Part shown: one piece after another, positions 17,790 through 26,722 of the stretch
How the letters are laid out: every line of letters begins with the position of its first letter
How positions within the stretch are numbered: the first letter of the stretch is position 1
NCBI GenBank assembly: GCA_017560095.1
Contig: JAFYOU010000034.1
Location: forward strand, 62,001-126,000
Reading direction: 5' to 3'
DNA: 64,000 nt
From: Candidatus Gastranaerophilales bacterium
GTDB taxonomy: Bacteria > Cyanobacteriota > Vampirovibrionia > Gastranaerophilales > Gastranaerophilaceae
Made by a program: the position numbers and the translations under genes
Notes under the pieces: generated by a model
Databases searched by the model: none
What the model was told of the DNA's origin: nothing
Seen by the model: the letters and a program-made list of their open reading frames with translations, nothing else

Positions 17790-19788
17790 TTTGTTTTAAA
17801 TACTCCAATATGCCATTTGTTATTGAATCTGCAATATCTTCTTTGTGACTTTTTTTGATTAATTTTGCTCTTTCTTCAAGATTTGATATGAAGCCCATTT
17901 CGATTAAAACCGCTGGTGCTTCTGTATGATTTATAACATAAAAACGAGATTTTATCACGCCTCTATCCATTGTTTCCCATTTTTTTAAATTTTTTGGTGA
18001 AGCAAATTCGTTATGAATGATTTCTGCTAACTTATAGCTATTGTCCTTAAAATAGTGTGTTTCAAGACCGTATATGTCTTCTTTTACTGTTGAGTTTGTA
18101 TGAATACTTATGAAAATATCTGGGTTGATTTCGTTTGAATAATTAACCCTATCTTCTAGAGACATTGTTTCATCTTTTGTATGTGTCATATATACATAAA
18201 CACCTTTTTTCATCAATTTTGTTTGTATCATTTTTGCAACTTCAAGGTTTAAATCTTTTTCGTATATCGTACCTCCAATGGCACCGCTATCTGCGCCACC
18301 ATGTCCTGCATCTAGTACTACTTTTTTCATAGAACTTATTGTTGATTTTTCTTTTGATTTTTTAGGTTTTTCATCTTTTGGTGTATTTTCTTTTGGAACA
18401 TATATGACATTAATGTTGTCATTTTTTTTGTCTTCTAGCTTTTCAATGGTTTTTATTTCTATTTTTTTGTCTTCGTTATTATTTGCAATAATGATAATTT
18501 CGGGATTTTTTTGAACGGGCGTTATAATTGGCTTATCTTTGAAAACTAATTTGATTGATTTTGCATTAGATTCAACATTTGCATAAGCAAAATTAAGATC
18601 TTTGGCTGGAATTATAAAACGAGTTTTATCTGTTGAAATTTTAAGCGCTTGGACTTTTATGTCTGTTGTTGTTAACATTTGTTCAAAAAGAGGTATGTTG
18701 TAATCTCCAAGATTATTTACATCAAGATATAAGTTGTCATTCATTTCGAAAATGTTATATGTGACGCTTTTATCAAAAAACATTTCTATTAATTTATAGT
18801 CAGTTGATGTTTTTTGAGCTTTGTATGAAGTAATTGTGGCAGGGTTTGATGAAAAAATAGTATTGATTATAAAGTTTCTGTGTGAAATGAATAAACTTTG
18901 TCCATCTGGAGAAACAACAAATCTGTAATCTCTCAGGTTTTCGCCATTTAGGGTTAATTTTACTTTCTTTGAATTTAATTTGTTAATAGTTAAAGTAGCA
19001 TTCAAATTTTCTTGACTAGAAGGTATTTTAAAAGTTTTGTTATCAAGTTTTGAAATTAAAGATGTGTTATCTAGTAAAAGCTCTGCTTGTGTGTTGTCTG
19101 GTGAGTAATTAGCTTTTTGATATGCAATATTTCCTATTCCTCTTAATATTAAACCATCTGTATTTTGACTAACCTGACTTAAATAATATCTTGTTTGGAG
19201 TCTTGGTACTATTGCTTTTGATTCATTTGTGTTGTTGTATGTGACTATTGCGCTTGTATTTTGAAGACCTGAGCCAACTCCATTGTCTCCGGTTGGAGTG
19301 TAAAATTTGTATTGAATAGAGTTATCGATAATTTTTGGGCAATATTTGACGATTATATCTGAACCGTTTGTGTATGTTGAAAATTTTGTTAAATCAGTAT
19401 TTTTATTTAACGTAAAAACAGCTCGAACTATATGTGGATTTGTTGAAAATTGTGCAAGCTGAACGCTTTGAAGAGTTGTTGAATTTTGGATTTTGTATGT
19501 TCTGTTTGAGCCAATTAATGTTGCATTTGGGATATCTATAACGTATCTAGTTGGTGCTGTAATTGTAAAAGAGGTTATATTGTTAATTAAACGAATTGAA
19601 TTAGAACCTATAGCTGGAACTTCGATTGTTTGAAGATTGTTTTTGTAATTTCCTTTGCCTTTAATTAAAATAATTCTATCTGATGAATCAACAAGAATAT
19701 CTTGCACGCTAAAATCAGCGCAAAGTGTGCTTTGCGCCATTAATATCAGCATAAATAATGAAATTATTATTATTTTTATTAAATTCAA
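17782..19788 (-). CDS. amiC: N-acetylmuramoyl-L-alanine amidase (Amidase_3) with N-terminal AMIN-like region
   Basis: 668 aa, exported (signal peptide MNLIKIIIISLFMLILMAQSTLCA). Residues about 30-430 are beta-rich AMIN-like repeats that usually target the septal wall; about 430-490 is a charged linker; about 490-665 is the zinc amidase. The catalytic part shows VVLDAGHGGADSG (His), YEKDLNLEVA (Glu), FISIHTNS (His) and VLIEMGFISN (Glu). It cuts the amide between MurNAc and the stem peptide during division. The start is a TTG with AAGAGG 7 bases upstream. The exact Ami paralogue cannot be told. Confidence 0.92.
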   Translation of the reverse strand: MNLIKIIIISLFMLILMAQSTLCADFSVQDILVDSSDRIILIKGKGNYKNNLQTIEVPAIGSNSIRLINNITSFTITAPTRYVIDIPNATLIGSNRTYKIQNSTTLQSVQLAQFSTNPHIVRAVFTLNKNTDLTKFSTYTNGSDIIVKYCPKIIDNSIQYKFYTPTGDNGVGSGLQNTSAIVTYNNTNESKAIVPRLQTRYYLSQVSQNTDGLILRGIGNIAYQKANYSPDNTQAELLLDNTSLISKLDNKTFKIPSSQENLNATLTINKLNSKKVKLTLNGENLRDYRFVVSPDGQSLFISHRNFIINTIFSSNPATITSYKAQKTSTDYKLIEMFFDKSVTYNIFEMNDNLYLDVNNLGDYNIPLFEQMLTTTDIKVQALKISTDKTRFIIPAKDLNFAYANVESNAKSIKLVFKDKPIITPVQKNPEIIIIANNNEDKKIEIKTIEKLEDKKNDNINVIYVPKENTPKDEKPKKSKEKSTISSMKKVVLDAGHGGADSGAIGGTIYEKDLNLEVAKMIQTKLMKKGVYVYMTHTKDETMSLEDRVNYSNEINPDIFISIHTNSTVKEDIYGLETHYFKDNSYKLAEIIHNEFASPKNLKKWETMDRGVIKSRFYVINHTEAPAVLIEMGFISNLEERAKLIKKSHKEDIADSITNGILEYLKQNE

Positions 19789-19843
19789 CAGTTTTCCTCT
19801 TCTTAAATTTTAACATTATAAGCGTAATAGTAACTAATACGGA

Positions 19844-19873
19844 TTGTTGAATTTTTAAATAAATTAATATAGT
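19844..19873 (+). promoter_or_regulatory. Promoter of the permease pair; predicted leaderless transcript
   Basis: TTGTTG (19844-19849), an 18-base spacer, then TATAGT (19868-19873). The expected start point, about 7 bases later, is 19880-19882, at the ATG of the first permease. No Shine-Dalgarno precedes that ATG. Confidence 0.5.
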
Positions 19874-19881
19874 ATTTATTT

Positions 19882-20751
19882 ATGGATAAGAATAAAAATT
19901 TGGGAGCTTATTTATTTTTATTACCTGCGGGTATTGTTCTTTTGGTTTTCTTTTTTATTCCTTTTTTTCAAACAATCCAATTAAGCTTTTTAGATTATTC
20001 TGATAATATTTATAAGCCAATTTTTGTTGGTTTTAAAAATTATATAGAACTATTTAATTCTCCAATATTTTTAAAGACGGTTTTAAATACATTTTATTTT
20101 TTGGTGTTATGTGTGCCTTTTTTGGTCGTATTTCCGTTGTTTTTAGCAATTTTAATTAACCAAAATATTAAATTCAAAAACACATATAAAATATTGATAT
20201 ATTTACCAGTAGTTGTTTCGATTGTTGTTGTTGCAATAGCTTTTAAGTGGCTTTATGCTCCATCTGGTTTATTAAATTTTTTTGTTGAAAAAATTGGATT
20301 AAAACCGATTGGTTGGTTAACAAATCCTAATGTTGCAATGATTTCGGTTGCGCTTGTAACTATATTTAAGGGTGTTGGATATTATATGATGATTTATCTA
20401 AGCGCTTTGATGAGTGTGCCTAAAGAATTATATGAAGCAGCGGATGTTGATGGAATCACTGGTTTTAAGAAACATATGGCAATTACAATTCCTCACTTAA
20501 TGCCAATGATAGCTTTAGTTTCAACAATTAGTTCGATTTCAGCTTTAAAGGTTTTTGTTGAAATATATGTTATGACAAGAGGTGGGCCAATGGATTCAAC
20601 AAAAACAATTGTTTATTATATTTATGAGCGAGCTTTTGAAAATCTTGATTTAGGCATAGCTTCTGCAGGTGCTGTAATTTTATTGTTCATTGTAATGGGT
20701 TTTTCAATGTTGAATATTTTTGTTTTTGAAAAGGATAAGTATAAAGCATGA
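19882..20751 (+). CDS. ABC sugar transporter permease, MalF/UgpA type
   Basis: 289 aa with six predicted membrane helices. The EAA loop that contacts the ATPase is ELYEAADVDGITGFKKHMAI then TIPHLMP, typical of carbohydrate uptake transporter family 1. It pairs with the following MalG/UgpE-type permease, overlapping it as ATGA. No binding protein or ATPase gene is next to it, so those parts must be encoded elsewhere, as with shared MsmK-like ATPases. Substrate unknown. The ATG lacks a Shine-Dalgarno and sits on the predicted transcription start. Confidence 0.92.
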   Translation: MDKNKNLGAYLFLLPAGIVLLVFFFIPFFQTIQLSFLDYSDNIYKPIFVGFKNYIELFNSPIFLKTVLNTFYFLVLCVPFLVVFPLFLAILINQNIKFKNTYKILIYLPVVVSIVVVAIAFKWLYAPSGLLNFFVEKIGLKPIGWLTNPNVAMISVALVTIFKGVGYYMMIYLSALMSVPKELYEAADVDGITGFKKHMAITIPHLMPMIALVSTISSISALKVFVEIYVMTRGGPMDSTKTIVYYIYERAFENLDLGIASAGAVILLFIVMGFSMLNIFVFEKDKYKA

Positions 20752-21593
20752 AAAAGGAAAAAACAAAAAAAGTATTTATTCATTTGATATTGATTATAGT
20801 TTGTATTTTATCTTTAATTCCTTTTTTGTGGTTATTATCAACGGCTCTCAAGGGTCGAAGCGAGAATATTTTTGCATATCCTCCCGTATTTATTCCGCGT
20901 GATTTTACAATTAATAATTTTATAGAAGTTTTAAAAATTATTCCTATTGTTAAGTATGTTTTAAATAGTTTTATTGTAGCTTCTATAACAGTTATTCTAA
21001 ATGTTATTTTATCTGCGTTAGCAGCATATCCACTTGCTCGGATGGAATTCAAAGGGAAAAAAGTAGCGTTTTTTGCAATATTAGCTACAATTATGGTTCC
21101 GTTTCAAACAATAATGTTGCCTGTTTATATAATTACTTTAAAGTTGCATTTAATTGACAATTATGGCGAAATGTTTGGATATTTGGGTTTAATTCTCCCC
21201 TTTGCTGTAAATGCTTTTGGAATATTTTTGATGCGACAAGCTTTTATGACAATTCCTAAAGAAATTGAAGAAAGTGCTGTTGTAGATGGATGTAATTCGT
21301 TTCAAATTTTTTCAAAATTATTACTTCCAATGGTTAAGCCAACAATAGCTTTGCTTGCTATTTTTACTTTTATTGGCTCTTGGGGCGAATTTTTGTGGCC
21401 AAGCATTGTTTTAACAAATGAACAGTTATTTACTTTACCTGTTGGTATAAATAACTTATCAAGTGCTTTTAGCTCTGATTATAGATTAGTTGCGGCTGGT
21501 TCAATTATTTCAATTGTACCAATAATTATCTTCTTTTTAGCATTACAAAAGTATTTTATTGCAGGTACAAATGATGGAGCTATAAAAGGCTAA
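20748..21593 (+). CDS. ABC sugar transporter permease, MalG/UgpE type
   Basis: 281 aa, six membrane helices. The EAA-type loop reads EIEESAVVDGCNSFQIFSKL then LLPMVKP. STALKGRSENIFAYPPVFIP near residue 30 is the usual start of the periplasmic loop in this family. It is translationally coupled to the upstream permease (ATGA overlap), and together they form one membrane channel. The stop codon shares four bases with the stop of the convergent gene at 21590. Confidence 0.92.
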   Translation: MKKEKTKKVFIHLILIIVCILSLIPFLWLLSTALKGRSENIFAYPPVFIPRDFTINNFIEVLKIIPIVKYVLNSFIVASITVILNVILSALAAYPLARMEFKGKKVAFFAILATIMVPFQTIMLPVYIITLKLHLIDNYGEMFGYLGLILPFAVNAFGIFLMRQAFMTIPKEIEESAVVDGCNSFQIFSKLLLPMVKPTIALLAIFTFIGSWGEFLWPSIVLTNEQLFTLPVGINNLSSAFSSDYRLVAAGSIISIVPIIIFFLALQKYFIAGTNDGAIKG

Positions 21594-21859
21594 TAACTAC
21601 AGCATTGAGAACTTATTTCTAGCTTATCTTCCTCATTTAATAATGATGTATCTAAAAAGAAGCCAGCAGGTGCACCTAAGCTAGAAAAATTTATTTTATT
21701 TTCTTTTTCTTCTTCTGTTTTTGAAGCAGTTTCCAGTATAACATCTTCGAATGCATTTTCATAAGCATCTTTAGCATTAAAATTTGAAGATGAACTTATT
21801 CTTATATTTTCTTCAAGATTTAAAAATTGGGTTAAATTTATTCCTGTTTCGTTAATCAT
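21590..21859 (-). CDS. Small acidic protein ending CCSY, function unknown
   Basis: 89 aa, rich in Glu, Ser and Asn. It has no signal peptide or membrane helix and ends ..DKLEISSQCCSY, the only two cysteines. It follows the cysteine hydrolase gene by 38 bases on the same strand and may share its transcript. No clear Shine-Dalgarno precedes the ATG. The acidic body with a terminal Cys-Cys is reminiscent of a modified-peptide precursor, but no modifying enzyme is nearby, so I do not call it one. Real gene likely; function unknown. Confidence 0.5.
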   Translation of the reverse strand: MINETGINLTQFLNLEENIRISSSSNFNAKDAYENAFEDVILETASKTEEEKENKINFSSLGAPAGFFLDTSLLNEEDKLEISSQCCSY

Positions 21860-21897
21860 AGTTATTTTTTAAAATGAGGTTGTTAATTAATTGTTGA

Positions 21898-22413
21898 TTA
21901 TTTAATTAAAGATTGAATTTCTTTAAAATTTGGATGTTTTGAAGTTTTTAATAACTCAAACAAAACAATTTCTAGTGTTGTAATTTTTGCACCAAATTGC
22001 TTCATTAATTCAAGTGAGGTTTTGTAATTTAGTTCACTTCTTGAAGCGCAGCAATCAGCAACAACGTATACATTGTGCCCTTTTTTTAACAAATCTAGTA
22101 CTGTTTGATATACGCAAATATGTGTTTCTATTCCGAAAATTACGATATCTTTTTTTAATTCTGGCAAAACTTCTAAAGCGCTAAATGATGTTTTTTCAAT
22201 TGTTTTAAAACTGGTGATGGCTTTAATTGATTCAATTGTTGAACCAAGACCTTTCGGGTATTGTTCGGTTATTAGTGTATTTATGTTTAAAATATGCGCT
22301 GCATTCATTAATTTGGTTGCATTTTGTGCTATTAAATCAGAATTCAAAAGCATATTTACTAACTTTTCTTGCAAATCAATGCAAATAACTGATATGTTTT
22401 GGCAATCTAGCAT
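21898..22413 (-). CDS. Isochorismatase-family cysteine hydrolase
   Basis: 171 aa. The catalytic triad of the family is visible: Asp13 (VICIDLQEKL), Lys74 (TIEKTSFSA) and Cys100 (FGIETHICVYQT). Members hydrolyse amides such as nicotinamide, or isochorismate; this one resembles the YcaC-like group of unknown substrate. I place the start at the ATG with GGGGAG five bases upstream, 36 bases inside a longer possible reading frame. The terminator at 22485-22513 separates it from the gene before it. Confidence 0.88.
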   Translation of the reverse strand: MLDCQNISVICIDLQEKLVNMLLNSDLIAQNATKLMNAAHILNINTLITEQYPKGLGSTIESIKAITSFKTIEKTSFSALEVLPELKKDIVIFGIETHICVYQTVLDLLKKGHNVYVVADCCASRSELNYKTSLELMKQFGAKITTLEIVLFELLKTSKHPNFKEIQSLIK

Positions 22414-22484
22414 TTTTACTCCCCTCAGGTTAATGTTATTATTATTCAAAATTTTATAAAATAAATCGTGTAAAAGATGGGTTT

Positions 22485-22513
22485 AAAAAACCGGCAATGT
22501 GTGCCGGTTTTTT
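22485..22513 (-). terminator. Terminator downstream of the repeat-protein gene
   Basis: AAAAAACCGGCA-ATGTG-TGCCGGTTTTTTT, a 12-bp symmetric stem. On the - strand it follows the stop of 22521-23357 by 7 bases; its symmetry lets it stop + strand transcripts too. Confidence 0.88.
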
Positions 22514-22520
22514 TATTGTA

Positions 22521-23357
22521 TTATTTTCTAATTTGATTAACAACATCTCCAATTAGTTCCATTGATTTTTGGAAGATGCCTGAATTATACCAATCTGTAA
22601 ATGTATCAAATTTTTCGCTTAATTGTTCGTCTGCAATTTGGGTTTCTATTTCAACATCTTTGCAAATTGAATCTTTGATATTTTTTATTTGGCAGTTATA
22701 AAATGCTAATTTTTGAGCTTTTTTTAATTTTGGCAATGCTTTTAAATTGGAGTTTGCAATAAACAATTTGTTTACTTCTTGTAATTCTTTTAATGATTTT
22801 AAATCGATTTTTTGATTTTCGTCGCTTGAACAAATAAATGCGTCTTGTGCTTGCTCTAGTGCAGATAAATCTTCTAGCGGACAATCAATTATACATAAAT
22901 TACCTACGTTTTTTAAATTTGGTAATTCTTTTAAAGCTGAGCTTTGCACAATTAAAATTCCTGCCTCTTTTAGTTTTGGTAAACTTTTAACAGGTGAATT
23001 TTCAAAAATAATTGAGCCAACAGCTTTTAATTTTGGTAGTTTTTTTAGTTTGTTATTTGTTACAATTTTTCCTGCCGCTTTTAGATTTGGCATTTCAACT
23101 ATTGCATTATCTGCATATAATTTGATTTCTTGTGATGCTTCAAGCGGAAAAGTTGTTAGGCTGGATTTTCTTGCGTCAAATACGCCGCTGCAAGCTATAA
23201 CGTCTTTAATTAATTCATCTTCGTTTATCCCGAGTTCAGTAAAAGTTGTTCCTTTTGGTTGGGAATAATGAGAAATAATAATTTTATTATCTTTGTTAAG
23301 CGTTGCTTTAATTCCGTGTTTTTCAAATATTTCAACACAAGATTTTACATCATTCAT
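22521..23357 (-). CDS. Leucine-rich-repeat-like solenoid protein
   Basis: 278 aa with at least eight imperfect repeats of about 20 residues of the form LPKLKAVGSIIFENSPVKS (LPxLKxAGxIxxxxxxLKx) between about 80 and 215. This is a leucine-rich-repeat-like beta solenoid expected to bind a protein partner. There is no signal peptide, so it should act in the cytoplasm. A short helical domain precedes and an amphipathic tail follows. I use the ATG at 23357 with GGAG upstream; a TTG 60 bases earlier is also open. Function unknown. Confidence 0.7.
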   Translation of the reverse strand: MNDVKSCVEIFEKHGIKATLNKDNKIIISHYSQPKGTTFTELGINEDELIKDVIACSGVFDARKSSLTTFPLEASQEIKLYADNAIVEMPNLKAAGKIVTNNKLKKLPKLKAVGSIIFENSPVKSLPKLKEAGILIVQSSALKELPNLKNVGNLCIIDCPLEDLSALEQAQDAFICSSDENQKIDLKSLKELQEVNKLFIANSNLKALPKLKKAQKLAFYNCQIKNIKDSICKDVEIETQIADEQLSEKFDTFTDWYNSGIFQKSMELIGDVVNQIRK

Positions 23358-23426
23358 CACGATTGTCTCCACTTTAATATCCTTCAATATACTTTTCTTT
23401 CGGTTATATTCCCTCAAAGATGTTTT

Positions 23427-25658
23427 TTATATCATATTAATTTTATTTTCTTTGTAATTGTAAATAATTTTTTTACCTTTGTTTATTCCATATAAGAATG
23501 AATTATTTGGTATTTTATCTAATTTATAATTGGTGTTTTTATTAAATTCACCATCAATTATTATGTAGTTTTTAAATAAATTATCTACAATTTTAAATGC
23601 TTTTTTATAATTCCCAAACGACAAAATAAACTCTGCCTCATTAATTCCTAAAACTTGCCCTTTTGGGGTTTTGAGGTCTGGGCCTGCAGGAATTGAACGA
23701 GCAGGATTTTTAGGATTTGAAATGGTTGAAAAACCTCTCAAAAGACAAATTCTGAGTTGATTTTGATATATTTCATATTCATGCAGACCTTTAGTTAAAG
23801 CAATTATCTTGTTTGCACATACAAAATTTTGCATCGGAAAAGAATTTGTTTTCAGTTCAGTGGGGCGTTTGGCTGGTATAAAATCTTGCATTTTGTAATT
23901 TGGATTAATCTTTCTTTTGATTATTCCAATAGCATCTTGAGCAATAGTTTGGGTTATTTTTTCATTAAAAAATAAAACTAGTTGTATTTTGTGATTTTCT
24001 TTTTTATTGTTTATTTTTGATTTGAATTTTATAAAATCGCTATTATTATCAAGTATTGCACTAAGTTCTATGTTTTCAAAATGCAATTTAAGCGAACTTT
24101 GAATTTTGCCATCATATTCAATTTCTGATTTTAAAAATTTGATTTCTTTATAATTTCCAATTGGAGCAAAGTTGTAGCTATCTCCTCCATCTTTTATGTC
24201 GGTAAGTTTCAGTTCAAATTTTTCTTTTGTTTTTTTGTTTAAAATATTGATTTTGTTGTTTTTAATATTCAGTTTGATAAAATTATTTTCAATAGAAGTA
24301 TTTGAAATTTTTATTTTTTTTATAGGTTTTTTAATATTTACAACACTAAATTCGTAATTGTTATTTTTAGATATTTCAATAAGCTGTGTGTAAATTTTGG
24401 TTATGTTTTCCGTTACTGGAATTTTATAGCAGTCATATAAGAGTTCATCGCTAAAACCTTGCTCAATTTTTAGTATTTGAGAATTTGGTAGAATATATGG
24501 CAACTTTACTTCAACAGTTTTTATTTTTGAATTTGATAAGTTAAATAGTCCAATTTTATTTATGCTTTGGTTTTTTATATTGTTTTTCTTTTTAAAGTTT
24601 CCTATTAATTTTTTTTCAAGCGCATTAATAGCTAATTGGCATTTGTCAAACCTTGAATCAACACTGTCAGCTACAGAATCTAAAGAACATCCGTAAATAC
24701 CGTCATGAGCATGGTTTTTGATAAGGGTTTTATAAATTTCATCTATATTTATTTGGTAATTTTCTTTTAGGTAAAAATTAAGCGGTTCAATTTTTCTTGT
24801 TAGTTCATTTTGAATTTCGTTGTTTTTGATTTTTTGTGGAATTCGTGCACTATAAACTCCGCTTAAGATAAATGTGTTGGAATTATCTAAAAATTCTTGT
24901 TCTTTGGTAATATTTTGATGTTTTGTTTGTTTAAAGTATTCAAAAGGACTAGATAAAATTATTTCGTAATCTTTGAGTTCGGAATTAATTAATGCAATTT
25001 TTTTGTTTGCATCTTGTAGTATTCCAAGATGATCTGCACCAATTGGAAGTAAAAGAATATTTTGTGAATATTTTGAAATTTTATCTAGATAATTTTTTAG
25101 CCCATCTATATTTCCATTATGCAAGAAATCATTAAAATAGCCTTGAATAAGCCAAGTGGTTTTAATGTTGTTTTTTATAAAATTGCAATTATTTTTTATT
25201 TTTTTAGGATTAACTCCTCGCCATACTAGTGATTTATCGATATTTTTCAATTTTAGTGCTTCAAAAATTGAATTAGAAACTCCGAAAATATCAGACAAAT
25301 AACCAATAAATTCTTTTTGGCCATATTTGTTTGAAATTTCCATACCTAAATCAAGATTTTTAAGCATAGAAATGAAATTTACTAAATAACTATCAGCGCT
25401 AACAAAGTATGGTCCTATTGCAAGCTTGTGTTCTTTAATTAGTGAAATAATTTCCTTTTCTTTTTCTGGACGATATTTAAGATAATCTAAAAGAGCTATA
25501 GTTTGTCCATCTAAGTAAAAAAAAGGTGCTTTGTTTTGTTTTAATTCATCTAAAATAATATCTAATACATCTAAAAGTCGAAGGTTGAAGTCTTCTTTGT
25601 CTCGATACCATTCGCGATCCCAATGGGTATGTAAATATGCATAAACTTGCTTTTTCAT
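23427..25658 (-). CDS. Alpha-mannosidase, glycoside hydrolase family 38
   Basis: 743 aa. HTHWDREWY at 10-18 is the GH38 zinc site, YLSDIFGVS (about 120-130) holds the nucleophile Asp, and NHAHDGIYGCSLDSV (about 340-355) supplies the second metal histidine. The C-terminal beta domains follow. It trims alpha-linked mannose from glycans. No signal peptide is present, so it acts on imported oligosaccharides, which suits the sugar permeases nearby. The ATG has no Shine-Dalgarno; TAAAAT at 25670-25665 ends 6 bases before it, another possible leaderless start. Confidence 0.92.
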   Translation of the reverse strand: MKKQVYAYLHTHWDREWYRDKEDFNLRLLDVLDIILDELKQNKAPFFYLDGQTIALLDYLKYRPEKEKEIISLIKEHKLAIGPYFVSADSYLVNFISMLKNLDLGMEISNKYGQKEFIGYLSDIFGVSNSIFEALKLKNIDKSLVWRGVNPKKIKNNCNFIKNNIKTTWLIQGYFNDFLHNGNIDGLKNYLDKISKYSQNILLLPIGADHLGILQDANKKIALINSELKDYEIILSSPFEYFKQTKHQNITKEQEFLDNSNTFILSGVYSARIPQKIKNNEIQNELTRKIEPLNFYLKENYQINIDEIYKTLIKNHAHDGIYGCSLDSVADSVDSRFDKCQLAINALEKKLIGNFKKKNNIKNQSINKIGLFNLSNSKIKTVEVKLPYILPNSQILKIEQGFSDELLYDCYKIPVTENITKIYTQLIEISKNNNYEFSVVNIKKPIKKIKISNTSIENNFIKLNIKNNKINILNKKTKEKFELKLTDIKDGGDSYNFAPIGNYKEIKFLKSEIEYDGKIQSSLKLHFENIELSAILDNNSDFIKFKSKINNKKENHKIQLVLFFNEKITQTIAQDAIGIIKRKINPNYKMQDFIPAKRPTELKTNSFPMQNFVCANKIIALTKGLHEYEIYQNQLRICLLRGFSTISNPKNPARSIPAGPDLKTPKGQVLGINEAEFILSFGNYKKAFKIVDNLFKNYIIIDGEFNKNTNYKLDKIPNNSFLYGINKGKKIIYNYKENKINMI

Positions 25659-25841
25659 ATTATTATTTTAGGCTTTTTTCTAATATCAAAAATACTATAA
25701 ATAATTGAATAAAATCCATGGAATATCATACGTTTGAAGGCAATTTTATATTTTACATATTTCGGATGAGTTTTAAATTTTTAAATGATGTATTATAAAA
25801 AAGCAGAGAAAATTATCCCCATTATTTAGAAGAGTTTAAAA

Positions 25842-26105
25842 ATGAAAAACAAAAACACACAAAAATCGCTAGAAGCAGAAATTTTAAACTGCAAAAAAAG
25901 ACTTAGAGAACTTGCTCCGTTTATCGAAGATGATGAAGAAAAGTCAAAAGAGTATAATAAGATTATTGTTCAAAAGGCAATATTGGTTGATAATTATAAA
26001 AAGCTTTGTTATAAACCTTCTTTAAAACAGCAAATTAAAGAGGTGTTGGCTTTAAATCCTTTTAAGAAAAAAGAAAAGCTTATTTGTGATTATTTTTTAT
26101 CGTAA
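25842..26105 (+). CDS. Small charged helical protein, unknown
   Basis: 87 aa, Lys/Glu-rich, predicted mostly alpha-helical with a coiled-coil first half (KSLEAEILNCKKRLRELAPF). No signal peptide, no membrane segment and no recognisable domain. It is a monocistronic unit with a strong terminator 17 bases after the stop, and composition like its neighbours, which supports a real gene. Confidence 0.55.
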   Translation: MKNKNTQKSLEAEILNCKKRLRELAPFIEDDEEKSKEYNKIIVQKAILVDNYKKLCYKPSLKQQIKEVLALNPFKKKEKLICDYFLS

Positions 26106-26121
26106 ATTTATTTAATATTAT

Positions 26122-26148
26122 AAAAGCGGTCATTTTGACCGCTTTTTA
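26122..26148. terminator. Terminator hairpin between 25842-26105 and the PEBP gene
   Basis: AAAAGCGGTCA-TTT-TGACCGCTTTTT: an 11-bp stem with a T run, symmetric enough to end both convergent transcripts. Confidence 0.9.
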
Positions 26149-26155
26149 TTTTCTT

Positions 26156-26710
26156 TTATTTTCTTTCAAATAACCCTGTTATCGTTGATTTTGCAAGAGA
26201 ATGCTCTTTAACTTTCTTTTCTACTTCAACAGGGTTGTCATTTGTGTTGACATCTAGTTTTTCAACATCAAGAGCGTAAATTGTGAAATGATAATGATGA
26301 ATCCCATGGCCCACAGGTGGATATGCACCGCCATAACCAGTTGTTTTGAAATCGGTTATTGTTTCAAGCGAGTCTTTAATTTTTTCGCCTTGAGCAATTG
26401 ATCTAATGTTTGCTGGGATATTAACAATAAGCCAATGATACCATCCATTTTCTTTTGGAGCATCTGGGTCGTGGCAAATTATAGCAAAGCTTTTAGTGTT
26501 TATCGGTGGTGTGTTCCAAGATAATTGCGGAGAGATGTTGCCTCCTTTTGTATCTGGCATATTTAAAACCTGCGCAATTGGCAGAGTTTCATTATGTGTT
26601 AATTCGTTGCTTGATAATTTAAATGCATTTTCTTCTACTTTGTCAATAGCGCTCGACACAATAATTCCTCCTATGTATAAACATATTATAAATAATATAA
26701 TCTTTCTCAT
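26156..26710 (-). CDS. PEBP / YbhB-YbcL family protein, exported
   Basis: 184 aa with an N-terminal signal peptide or anchor (MRKIILFIICLYIGGIIVSSA). The phosphatidylethanolamine-binding-protein fold is recognised from GNISPQLSWNTPP, ICHDPDAPKENGWYHWLIVNIP and YGGAYPPVGHGIHHYHF. Bacterial members are called Raf-kinase-inhibitor-like and have no settled function. A TGTTATAAT box with GAGGG lies just before the ATG, so it may be transcribed separately from the UbiA gene 13 bases upstream. Confidence 0.88.
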   Translation of the reverse strand: MRKIILFIICLYIGGIIVSSAIDKVEENAFKLSSNELTHNETLPIAQVLNMPDTKGGNISPQLSWNTPPINTKSFAIICHDPDAPKENGWYHWLIVNIPANIRSIAQGEKIKDSLETITDFKTTGYGGAYPPVGHGIHHYHFTIYALDVEKLDVNTNDNPVEVEKKVKEHSLAKSTITGLFERK

Positions 26711-26722
26711 ATTCCCTCTTTA

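Noticed and set aside
21590-21859. RiPP precursor peptide
   Set aside because: A terminal Cys-Cys alone is not enough; no modification, protease or export gene is adjacent.
25719-25802. 27-codon open frame upstream of 25842
   Set aside because: No ribosome-binding site and no recognisable sequence; expected by chance in this gap.
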